Shown one piece after another: positions 1-5,152 of a DNA stretch of 6,878 nucleotides. Origin of the DNA: Yimella sp. Its GTDB lineage: Bacteria > Actinomycetota > Actinomycetes > Actinomycetales > Dermatophilaceae. A program made the translations under genes and the position numbers. The notes under the pieces were generated by a model. That model saw only the letters and a program-made list of their open reading frames with translations. It made no database searches and had not been told where the DNA came from. Numbering within the stretch: the stretch's first letter is position 1; every line of letters begins with the position of its first letter. Location of the stretch: assembly GCA_030150425.1 (NCBI GenBank), contig JASLFY010000411.1:1-6878 (forward strand). Reading direction: 5' to 3'.

Positions 1-19
1 CCCCGGTCACCGACCGGGG
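1..19. terminator. Perfect 8-bp inverted repeat, possible terminator of the upstream gene
   Basis: CCCCGGTC (1-8) is perfectly repeated in inverse at 12-19, leaving a 3-nt loop, so the transcript would form a very stable GC-rich hairpin. No T-run follows, but actinobacterial terminators often lack one. It lies 37 nt before the first start codon, which suits either the end of an upstream transcript or an operator for the downstream gene. The window begins inside or at the edge of this element, so its full extent is unknown. Confidence 0.45.
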
Positions 20-42
20 ACCTCGTCGTCGGTGCGGGGGAC

Positions 43-57
43 TAGCGTCGGATCCCG
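43..57 (+). promoter_or_regulatory. Putative -10 box for the hydroxyacid dehydrogenase, near-leaderless start
   Basis: TAGCGT at 43-48 fits the actinobacterial TAnnnT -10 pattern. A start about 7 nt downstream of its last base falls at 55-57, on or just before the GTG start codon. There is no Shine-Dalgarno-like purine run in front of the GTG, which agrees with a leaderless or nearly leaderless mRNA. No convincing -35 hexamer was found. Confidence 0.4.
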
Positions 58-1001
58 TGAGCACCGCATCCACCGCACCGACCGTCGTCAGCGTCCCGCA
101 GGCCACCTGGGTCGAAGCCCTGTCCGACCTCGACGGCCTCGACCTGGTCGAGTGGGACATGACCGGTCCGGCGCCGCGCGACGACATCGAACTGGTCGTG
201 CCGCCGTACATGAGCAATCCGAACCGGCTCGCCCGGTTGGCCGAGCTGCCCCGGCTGCGCGCCGTGCAGTTGGCGACGGCCGGCTTCGAGCACGCCCTGC
301 CGTACCTCCCGGCCGGCGTCGCCCTGGCCAACGGCAAGGGCGTCCACGACACCTCCACCGCGGAGCTGGCGATCGGGCTGGCCATCGCCTCCCAGCGCGG
401 CATCCCGGAGTCCGTACGCGCCGCCGAGCGGGGCGAGTGGCTGCGCTCGGCCGGGCGCCCGTCGCTGGCCGACCGCGAGGTGCTGGTGATCGGCTACGGC
501 TCGATCGGCCGGGCGATCGTGCAGCGGCTGCAGGTGATGGAGGCGCGGTGCACCGTGGTCGCCTCCCGGGCCCGAGCCGGAGACGACCTGGTCGACACCG
601 TCCACGGCATCGACGAACTGCCGGCGCTGCTGCCCGCGGCTGAGGTCGTGGTGCTGATCGTGCCGCTCACCGACGCCACCCGTGGCCTCGTCGACGACGA
701 CTTCCTCGCCGCCCTGCCCGACGACGCGCTGATCGTCAACGTCGCCCGCGGTGGCGTCGTCGACACCGACGCCTTGCAACGCGCGTGCGCCGGCGGTCGC
801 ATCCGCGCCGCCCTCGACGTCACCGACCCCGAACCCCTTCCGGCCGATCACCCGCTGTGGACCACCCCGGGCGTCCTCATCACACCGCACGTCGGTGGGG
901 CGTCCACCGCCTTCGAACCCCGCCTGCGGCGACTGCTGCGCGAGGAGCTTCCCCGGTTCGCCGCCACCGGGCGACTGACACACCAGGTTGCCGAGGGCTG
1001 A
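57..1001 (+). CDS. D-isomer-specific 2-hydroxyacid dehydrogenase (NAD(P)-dependent)
   Basis: This cytoplasmic oxidoreductase of 314 aa should interconvert a 2-oxo acid and the corresponding D-2-hydroxy acid with NAD(P)H. The N-terminal part (about 1-100) and the extreme C-terminus form the substrate domain, and about 100-285 the Rossmann domain. Visible landmarks are the dinucleotide motif GYGSIG (146-151), the catalytic Arg231 in VNVARGG, the catalytic Glu259 in DPEPLP, and the catalytic His278 in TPHVGG. The protein has the short form of the family, with no C-terminal ACT or regulatory domain. That argues against a classic long SerA phosphoglycerate dehydrogenase and favours a glyoxylate/hydroxypyruvate reductase-like or other 2-oxo acid reductase. 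The substrate cannot be read from the sequence. The GTG start at 57 is chosen because homology begins soon after it and a -10 box lies just upstream. The next gene starts after a 1-nt gap, so the two are probably co-transcribed. Confidence 0.9.
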   Translation: MSTASTAPTVVSVPQATWVEALSDLDGLDLVEWDMTGPAPRDDIELVVPPYMSNPNRLARLAELPRLRAVQLATAGFEHALPYLPAGVALANGKGVHDTSTAELAIGLAIASQRGIPESVRAAERGEWLRSAGRPSLADREVLVIGYGSIGRAIVQRLQVMEARCTVVASRARAGDDLVDTVHGIDELPALLPAAEVVVLIVPLTDATRGLVDDDFLAALPDDALIVNVARGGVVDTDALQRACAGGRIRAALDVTDPEPLPADHPLWTTPGVLITPHVGGASTAFEPRLRRLLREELPRFAATGRLTHQVAEG

Positions 1002-1002
1002 C

Positions 1003-2010
1003 ATGGCCGACACCGGCGCGACGGCCCTGCGGGTCGCCCGCCTGGTGGCCCTGATGATGGGGCTCCAGGCGGTGTTGCTCGCCGGGCTGGCGCTGACCGG
1101 CGCCGGCACCACCACCTCGCCGTCGGTCCTGGTCGTCTCGGCCCGGACCGACTGGGCCGGACTGGTGGCCAACCGGATCAACGCGATCGAGGGCCACCCG
1201 GTCCGGGCGTACGTCGGCGGTTCGGTCCAGGACGCGCGGGACGAACTGCGCCGCGACGTCGTGCAGGGATACCTCGTCGTCGACCCGAACGCACCGACCG
1301 ACCAGCTGGTCGTCTCCAGCGCGCAGGGAGACCCCGCGCTGCTGCAGCTGGTCGTCGGCCGGGCCGAGTCGACCGCCGGCCGGGACGTGGGGATCTCCGA
1401 CCTCAGCCCGCTCGCGGTGGGCGACGGTTCCGGCCGGGTCGGTCACTGGTTCGTGCTCGCTGCGGTCCTGGCTGCAATCGGCTTCGCGGTCGGGACCTTG
1501 CGGGTGTCGGCGCTCGAGGGTCTGCGTGGCGTGCGCCGATTGCTGCCGATCCTCGCGCTCGCGGCCCTCGGGACCGCTGCCGTCGGCGTCGGGATCGTCT
1601 GCTGGGTCGTGCCGGCCTGGGGCGAGCACGCCGTCGGACTGTGGTTGATCGGCGCCGCCGTGATGGCCACCGTCGCGCTGCTGGTCCGAGCGGGCGCCGC
1701 CGTCGGCGGTCTCGGCGGTGCCGCGGTGGCGGTCGCCGTCCTGCTCCTGCTGGCGGTCGACCCGACGATGGCCGGCGCCTTCGGTTTCGGTCGGGCCGGG
1801 GCGCTCTGGCGACCCGTGGCCGACTACGGCCCGGTCGGGGCGGGGATGTCCACGGTCCGCGAACTGGTCCAACTCGACGTCCGACCGCAGCCGCGCCACC
1901 TGCTGACCCTCGCGTGGTGGGCGCTCGCGGCCGCTGTCGTCGTCGTTCTCGCGGCGGCCAACCGGGGTGACGCGGCCGACTCCGGCCGCCACCGTCCCCA
2001 GATGTCGTGA
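1003..2010 (+). CDS. Six-helix membrane protein, ABC-2/YhgE-type permease-like, function unknown
   Basis: The 335-aa product is an integral membrane protein that I do not recognise by name. A first helix (about 11-33) is followed by a soluble, probably extracytoplasmic segment (about 36-146). Five further helices lie near 149-166, 180-203, 210-228, 232-252 and 302-319. This plan of one helix, an external domain and a five-helix block is that of ABC-2-type and YhgE/Pip/DUF3533-like permeases. The stretch PVGAGMSTVREL (277-288) resembles the PPGAGxxALR-type segment those proteins carry before their last helix. No ATPase gene is visible, so transport is only an inference. The ATG at 1003 has GAGGG at 993-997, 5 nt upstream, inside the end of the dehydrogenase gene. 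The two genes are separated by 1 nt and are probably translationally coupled. The tail after the last helix is short, polar and probably cytoplasmic. Confidence 0.8.
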   Translation: MADTGATALRVARLVALMMGLQAVLLAGLALTGAGTTTSPSVLVVSARTDWAGLVANRINAIEGHPVRAYVGGSVQDARDELRRDVVQGYLVVDPNAPTDQLVVSSAQGDPALLQLVVGRAESTAGRDVGISDLSPLAVGDGSGRVGHWFVLAAVLAAIGFAVGTLRVSALEGLRGVRRLLPILALAALGTAAVGVGIVCWVVPAWGEHAVGLWLIGAAVMATVALLVRAGAAVGGLGGAAVAVAVLLLLAVDPTMAGAFGFGRAGALWRPVADYGPVGAGMSTVRELVQLDVRPQPRHLLTLAWWALAAAVVVVLAAANRGDAADSGRHRPQMS

Positions 2011-2011
2011 C

Positions 2012-2027
2012 TGGAATACTGCGGCCA
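2012..2027 (+). promoter_or_regulatory. Putative extended -10 promoter for the histidine phosphatase, leaderless start
   Basis: TGG-AATACT (TG at 2012-2013, hexamer at 2015-2020) looks like an extended -10 element. A transcription start 7 nt after the last base of the hexamer falls on 2027, the A of the ATG. No Shine-Dalgarno sequence is present between the previous stop codon (2008-2010) and this ATG. No good -35 box was found, which an extended -10 element can tolerate. Confidence 0.4.
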
Positions 2028-2548
2028 TGACCGAGCCCCGTCGTCTGCTGGTTCTCATCCGTCACGCCAAGGCCGAGCCGTACGGCTCCGTGCCCGACCA
2101 CGAGCGCACGCTCACCGACCGTGGGGTGCGCGACGCGGGTGCGGTCGGGTCGTGGCTGAAGGAGCAGGGCGTGCAGCCGGACGCCGTCTGGTGTTCGACC
2201 GCGGCCCGCACTCGGGAGACCTGGGCGGCCATCGTCGAGCAGTCCCGCAACGGATCGCTGGTCGACCACGAACAGCGCATCTACGACGCCGGTCCGGCGA
2301 CCCTGTTGGAGGTGCTGCGGGAGAGCTCCGCGCGGGCCCGCACCGTCGCGATGGTCGGCCACGCACCGGGCATCCCGGCCATCGCAGCGGCACTGACCGA
2401 GGGCAACGGCGACTTCGACGGCGAGCCCGTCGACTTCCACGACCACTTCCGCACCAGCGGAGTCGCGGTGTTGGAGATCCCGGTGGAGTGGGCCGACCTG
2501 GCACCCGGCGTCGCGACGATCCGGGAGCTGTACGTCGGACGCGGCTGA
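2027..2548 (+). CDS. SixA-like histidine phosphatase family protein
   Basis: This 173-aa cytoplasmic protein belongs to the small SixA branch of the histidine phosphatase (phosphoglycerate-mutase-like) superfamily. These enzymes remove phosphate through a phosphohistidine intermediate. The N-terminal signature LIRHAKAEP places the nucleophile at His13 after Arg12. The second phosphate-pocket arginine is Arg61 in STAAR, and the second active-site histidine is His112 in VGHAPG. Length and motif order fit SixA, which in Escherichia coli acts on phosphorylated histidine of phosphotransfer proteins. In actinomycetes the substrate is generally unknown and could instead be a small phosphoester. The ATG at 2027 is preferred because the RHA motif follows after the usual few residues; extending upstream would overlap the preceding gene and add unrelated sequence. 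The gene appears to have its own promoter and no ribosome binding site. Confidence 0.88.
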   Translation: MTEPRRLLVLIRHAKAEPYGSVPDHERTLTDRGVRDAGAVGSWLKEQGVQPDAVWCSTAARTRETWAAIVEQSRNGSLVDHEQRIYDAGPATLLEVLRESSARARTVAMVGHAPGIPAIAAALTEGNGDFDGEPVDFHDHFRTSGVAVLEIPVEWADLAPGVATIRELYVGRG

Positions 2549-2553
2549 CCACC

Positions 2554-2572
2554 TTCCGTCCGAATGGCGGAA
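2554..2572. terminator. Small inverted repeat between the phosphatase gene and the ilv promoter
   Basis: TTCCGTC (2554-2560) can pair with GGCGGAA (2566-2572) around a 5-nt loop: six Watson-Crick pairs and one G-T wobble. It sits 5 nt after the phosphatase stop codon and 16 nt before the -35 box of the ilv promoter. It could end the upstream transcript or be an operator for the ilv operon. The absence of a T-run makes the terminator reading uncertain. Confidence 0.35.
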
Positions 2573-2588
2573 CAACCGTCTCAACATA

Positions 2589-2624
2589 TTGACGCTCGGC
2601 GACGATGTCAGCATGATCGACGCA
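2589..2624 (+). promoter_or_regulatory. ilvBNC promoter, predicted start on the leader-peptide ATG
   Basis: TTGACG (2589-2594) matches the -35 consensus in five of six bases. CATGAT (2612-2617) lies exactly 17 bp downstream as a -10 box, matching TAnnnT at the key second and last positions. Counting 7 nt from the last -10 base gives a predicted start at 2624, the A of the leader-peptide ATG. A weaker alternative -10 is CATATT at 2585-2590, which would give a transcript about 27 nt longer. The region is noticeably richer in A and T than the flanking genes. Confidence 0.7.
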
Positions 2625-2650
2625 TGGCACGGATTCTCGTACTTCCGTAG
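2624..2650 (+). CDS. ilvB leader peptide MARILVLP (attenuation)
   Basis: The reading frame ATG-GCA-CGG-ATT-CTC-GTA-CTT-CCG-TAG encodes the 8-aa peptide MARILVLP, with isoleucine, leucine, valine and leucine in a row. These are exactly the end products of the downstream operon. The peptide should have no function of its own; the ribosome's progress along it senses charged Ile-, Leu- and Val-tRNA. No Shine-Dalgarno precedes the ATG, and the predicted transcription start coincides with it, so translation is likely leaderless. Attenuation with a leader peptide lacking a ribosome binding site has been reported for ilvBNC of Corynebacterium glutamicum, which supports this reading. The stop codon directly abuts the first hairpin. 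Confidence 0.8.
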   Translation: MARILVLP

Positions 2651-2675
2651 CGCGCCGGTCCTCCGACCAGCGCGC
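2650..2675 (+). promoter_or_regulatory. Attenuator hairpin 1 (pause/anti-antiterminator stem)
   Basis: Bases 2650-2660 pair with 2665-2675: 10 of 11 positions are Watson-Crick, with one C-A mismatch (2656/2669), closing a 4-nt CTCC loop. The stem begins at the last base of the leader-peptide stop codon. A ribosome paused on the late leader codons would cover part of its 5' arm, which is the geometry expected of a classical attenuator. The loop plus its flanking bases (2660-2665, CCTCCG) is complementary to the 3' arm of the terminator (2699-2704). Hairpin 1 therefore would sequester a possible antiterminator strand. Confidence 0.65.
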
Positions 2676-2678
2676 CGA

Positions 2679-2711
2679 CCCTCACTGCTCTGACGAGCCG
2701 GAGGGTTTTTT
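2679..2711 (+). terminator. ilvB attenuator: intrinsic terminator with six T's
   Basis: CCCTC (2679-2683) pairs with GAGGG (2701-2705), and GCTC (2687-2690) with GAGC (2695-2698). A small internal loop lies between the two helices and TGAC closes the hairpin. Six T's follow at once (2706-2711), a rare tract in DNA this GC-rich. It lies 39 nt before the ilvB start and 28 nt after the leader stop, so it must be bypassed for the operon to be expressed. It should form when the leader peptide is translated freely (branched-chain amino acids plentiful) and be avoided when ribosomes stall. Confidence 0.8.
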
Positions 2712-2739
2712 CATGTTCGAGACCCCGCACAGACGACGA

Positions 2740-2746
2740 AGGTGAT
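2740..2746 (+). promoter_or_regulatory. ilvB: Ribosome binding site that decides the ilvB start
   Basis: AGGTGAT (2740-2746) is a 7-base match to the complement of the 16S rRNA 3' end. Measured from its AGG, the spacing is 8 nt to the GTG at 2751, about 2 nt to the ATG at 2745, and none to the GTG at 2742. The GTG at 2751 is therefore the best start; the ATG at 2745 lies inside the binding site itself. Confidence 0.65.
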
Positions 2747-2750
2747 GGCA

Positions 2751-4589
2751 GTGACAGACACCACGACCCGCCCGACCGCCACCGTGCCGACCCCGGCACA
2801 GGTCGCGGCCCGCGTCCCCCAGGGAGCGCAGGAGATTCCGGACGTCACCGGGGCGCAGGCGCTGGTCCTCACACTCGAGGCGCTCGGCGTCGACACCGTG
2901 TTCGGCATTCCGGGCGGGGCGATCCTGCCGGCGTACGACCCGCTGCTCGACTCGGTGAAGGTCCGCCACATCCTGGTCCGCCACGAGCAGGGCGCCGGTC
3001 ACGCGGCGCAGGGCTACGCCGCGGCGACCGGCAAGGTCGGCGTCTGCATGGCGACCAGCGGCCCGGGCGCGACCAACCTGGTCACCCCGATCGCCGACGC
3101 CCACATGGACTCGGTGCCGATCGTGGCGATCACCGGTCAGGTCGACTCGCGGGTGATCGGAACCGACGCCTTCCAGGAGGCGGACATCCGCGGCATCACG
3201 ATGCCGATCAGCAAGCACAGCTACCTCGTCACCGAGCCGGGGGAGATCGCCCGCTCCGTCGCCGAGGCGTTCCACGTGGCCTCGACCGGTCGGCCTGGTC
3301 CGGTGCTGGTCGACATCACCAAGAACGCGCTGACCGCGAAGACCACCTTCAGCTGGCCGCCGACGTTCGAACTGCCCGGTTACCGGCCGGTGACCAAGCC
3401 GCACCACAAGCAGATCCGGGCGGCCGTCGAGCTGATCCGCGCCGCGCAGAGCCCGGTGCTGTACGTCGGTGGCGGCGTCATCCGCGCCGGTGCGGCCGAG
3501 CAGTTGCGCGAGTTGGTCGAACTGACCGGGATCCCGGTCGTGACGACCCTGATGGCGCGCGGTGCGCTGCCCGACAGCCACCCGCTGCACCTCGGGATGC
3601 CCGGCATGCACGGTTCGGTGTCGGCGGTGACCGCGCTGCAGAAGTCCGACCTGCTGGTCACCCTGGGTGCCCGGTTCGACGACCGCGTCACCGGTCAGCT
3701 GTCCTCGTTCGCGCCGGACGCGAAGGTGATCCACGCCGACATCGACCCGGCCGAGATCTCCAAGAACCGGATCGCCGACGTGCCGATCGTGGGCGACTGC
3801 GGTGAGGTGATCGACGAGATCATCGCGATGATCCGCCAGACCGGCGGTGAGGTGGGCGACTACAGCGCGTGGCGCGAGACCACCGCGCAGTGGAAGGCCG
3901 ACTACCCGCTGGGCTATGTCTCCCACGAGGATGCGCAGGCCATCCAGCCGCAGTACGTCCTGGAGCGCCTCAGCGCGATCGCCGGCCCGGACGCGACGTA
4001 CGTCGCCGGGGTGGGGCAGCACCAGATGTGGGCGGCCCAGTTCGTGCAGTACGAGCGCCCGAACTCGTGGATCAACTCCGGCGGCCTGGGCACCATGGGC
4101 TACGCGGTCCCGGCCGCGATGGGCGCCAAGGCGGCCGAGCCGGAGCGCACCGTCTGGGCGATCGACGGCGACGGCTGCTTCCAGATGACCAACCAGGAGC
4201 TCGCGACCTGCGTGATCAACAAGATCCCGATCAAGGTCGCGGTGATCAACAACAGCTCGCTGGGCATGGTGCGCCAGTGGCAGACGCTGTTCTACGGCGA
4301 GCGCTACTCCAACACCGATCTGCACACCGCCGTCGGTGCGAGGGTGCCGGACTTCGTGAAGCTGGCGGACGCGTACGGCTGTGTCGGGTTGCGCTGCGAG
4401 CGCGCGGAGGACGTCGACGACACGATCCGCCAGGCGATGGAGATCGACGACGTCCCGGTGGTCATCGACTTCGTCGTCGAACGCGACGCGATGGTCTGGC
4501 CGATGGTGCCGGCCGGTGTCAGCAACGACCTGGTGACGACCGCCCGCAGCATGGCCCCGGTCTTCGACCGCGAATCGGAAGGTGAGTAA
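2751..4589 (+). CDS. ilvB: Acetohydroxyacid (acetolactate) synthase large, catalytic subunit
   Basis: IlvB condenses two pyruvates to 2-acetolactate, or pyruvate and 2-oxobutyrate to 2-aceto-2-hydroxybutyrate, using thiamine diphosphate, Mg2+ and FAD. This is the first common step of valine, leucine and isoleucine synthesis. The 612-aa chain has the usual three parts. The N-terminal ThDP pyrimidine domain (about 33-200) holds the catalytic Glu79 in RHEQGAGHAAQG. The central FAD-type domain spans about 220-355. The C-terminal ThDP pyrophosphate domain (about 395-575) carries the metal/ThDP motif from Asp472-Gly-Asp-Gly475 to Asn500-Asn501. Trp510 in MVRQW is the conserved herbicide-site tryptophan. 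The residue after ITGQV, equivalent to plant Pro197, is Asp132. The first 30 residues are a variable Thr/Pro/Ala-rich tail as in other actinomycetes. The length matches actinobacterial IlvB rather than IlvG or a catabolic AlsS. It is first in ilvBNC, lies behind the attenuator, and its TAA overlaps the ilvN ATG by one base. Confidence 0.97.
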   Translation: MTDTTTRPTATVPTPAQVAARVPQGAQEIPDVTGAQALVLTLEALGVDTVFGIPGGAILPAYDPLLDSVKVRHILVRHEQGAGHAAQGYAAATGKVGVCMATSGPGATNLVTPIADAHMDSVPIVAITGQVDSRVIGTDAFQEADIRGITMPISKHSYLVTEPGEIARSVAEAFHVASTGRPGPVLVDITKNALTAKTTFSWPPTFELPGYRPVTKPHHKQIRAAVELIRAAQSPVLYVGGGVIRAGAAEQLRELVELTGIPVVTTLMARGALPDSHPLHLGMPGMHGSVSAVTALQKSDLLVTLGARFDDRVTGQLSSFAPDAKVIHADIDPAEISKNRIADVPIVGDCGEVIDEIIAMIRQTGGEVGDYSAWRETTAQWKADYPLGYVSHEDAQAIQPQYVLERLSAIAGPDATYVAGVGQHQMWAAQFVQYERPNSWINSGGLGTMGYAVPAAMGAKAAEPERTVWAIDGDGCFQMTNQELATCVINKIPIKVAVINNSSLGMVRQWQTLFYGERYSNTDLHTAVGARVPDFVKLADAYGCVGLRCERAEDVDDTIRQAMEIDDVPVVIDFVVERDAMVWPMVPAGVSNDLVTTARSMAPVFDRESEGE

Positions 4590-5101
4590 TGACCCGTCAC
4601 ATCCTGTCCGTGCTGGTGGAGAACAAGCCCGGTGTGCTCGCCCGGATCGCCGGGTTGATCTCGCGGCGCGGGTTCAACATCGACTCGCTCGCGGTCGGCG
4701 AGACCGAACACGAGGAGATCTCGCGGATGACCATCGCGGTCAGCGTCGAGGGAACCCCGCTGGAGCAGGTCACCAAGCAGCTCAACAAGCTGGTCGAGGT
4801 TCTCAAGGTCGTCGAACTCGACCCCGAGGCCTCCGTGCACCGACAACTGGTCCTCATCAAGGTCCGCGCCGATGCCGCCACCCGCGGCCAGATCATCGAC
4901 GTGACGCAGATGTTCCGGTGCAACGTCGTCGACGTGACGGCCGACGCCGTCGTCATCGAGGCGACCGGCACCCGCAGCAAGCTCGAGGCGCTGCTGGAGG
5001 TGCTGGAGCCGTACGGCGTACGCGAGCTGGTGCAGTCCGGCATGGTCGCGGTGGGTCGCGGATCGCGGTCCATCACCGACCGGGCCCGCAAGGCGAGCTG
5101 A
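4589..5101 (+). CDS. ilvN: Acetohydroxyacid synthase small, regulatory subunit
   Basis: IlvN binds the IlvB catalytic subunit, raises its activity and confers feedback inhibition by valine. The 170-aa length is that of the two-domain IlvN/IlvH type. An N-terminal ACT domain (about 3-78) opens with HILSVLVENKPGVLARI, and a C-terminal ACT-like domain spans about 80-160. Asn12, Gly15 and Asn30 correspond to residues of the E. coli IlvH valine site, so the enzyme is probably valine sensitive. The start is certain: the ATG overlaps the ilvB stop in TAATG, and AAGGTGA (4579-4585) upstream gives good spacing. This overlap implies translational coupling, which would suit subunits needed in a fixed ratio. 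Confidence 0.97.
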   Translation: MTRHILSVLVENKPGVLARIAGLISRRGFNIDSLAVGETEHEEISRMTIAVSVEGTPLEQVTKQLNKLVEVLKVVELDPEASVHRQLVLIKVRADAATRGQIIDVTQMFRCNVVDVTADAVVIEATGTRSKLEALLEVLEPYGVRELVQSGMVAVGRGSRSITDRARKAS

Positions 5102-5152
5102 ACCTTCAATCTTCAAGAACCGCAAAACAATCCATCTGAGGAGTTGTACGAA
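5102..5152 (+). promoter_or_regulatory. AT-rich ilvN-ilvC spacer with ribosome binding site
   Basis: The 51-nt spacer changes composition sharply: 5101-5134 is about 60 percent A+T and purine/adenine rich, containing the direct repeat CTTCAA-T-CTTCAA (5104-5116). It ends in GAGGAG (5138-5143), a strong Shine-Dalgarno 9 nt before the GTG at 5153. No hairpin and no convincing promoter was seen. The unstructured A-rich stretch may improve ribosome loading on ilvC or be a site of RNA processing; both are inferences. Confidence 0.5.

Noticed and set aside
42..2058. Long - strand frames opposite the dehydrogenase and membrane protein genes (42-1181 and 880-2058)
   Set aside because: They overlap each other and the real genes, and have shadow-frame composition without motifs or ribosome binding sites.
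2549..2623. T-box or other aminoacyl-tRNA riboswitch before ilvB
   Set aside because: The transcript is predicted to start at 2624 and the whole leader is about 125 nt. No T-box sequence or specifier-loop structure is present.
2613..2693. Alternative leader ORF from ATG 2613 (26 codons)
   Set aside because: Its ATG lies inside the predicted -10 box, it would run through both attenuator stems to the terminator loop, and it has no cluster of Ile/Leu/Val codons. The MARILVLP frame explains the site better.
2742..2750. GTG 2742 and ATG 2745 as ilvB starts
   Set aside because: Both lie within or next to the Shine-Dalgarno (2740-2746), leaving about 2 nt of spacing or less. GTG 2751 has the normal distance. 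An ATG 2745 start would change only two residues.
2682..4325. 547-codon open frame on the - strand opposite ilvB
   Set aside because: It is antisense to a certain gene, has the Arg/Val/His/Asp-rich composition typical of the complementary frame of GC-rich coding DNA, shows no domain motif, and has no start signal.
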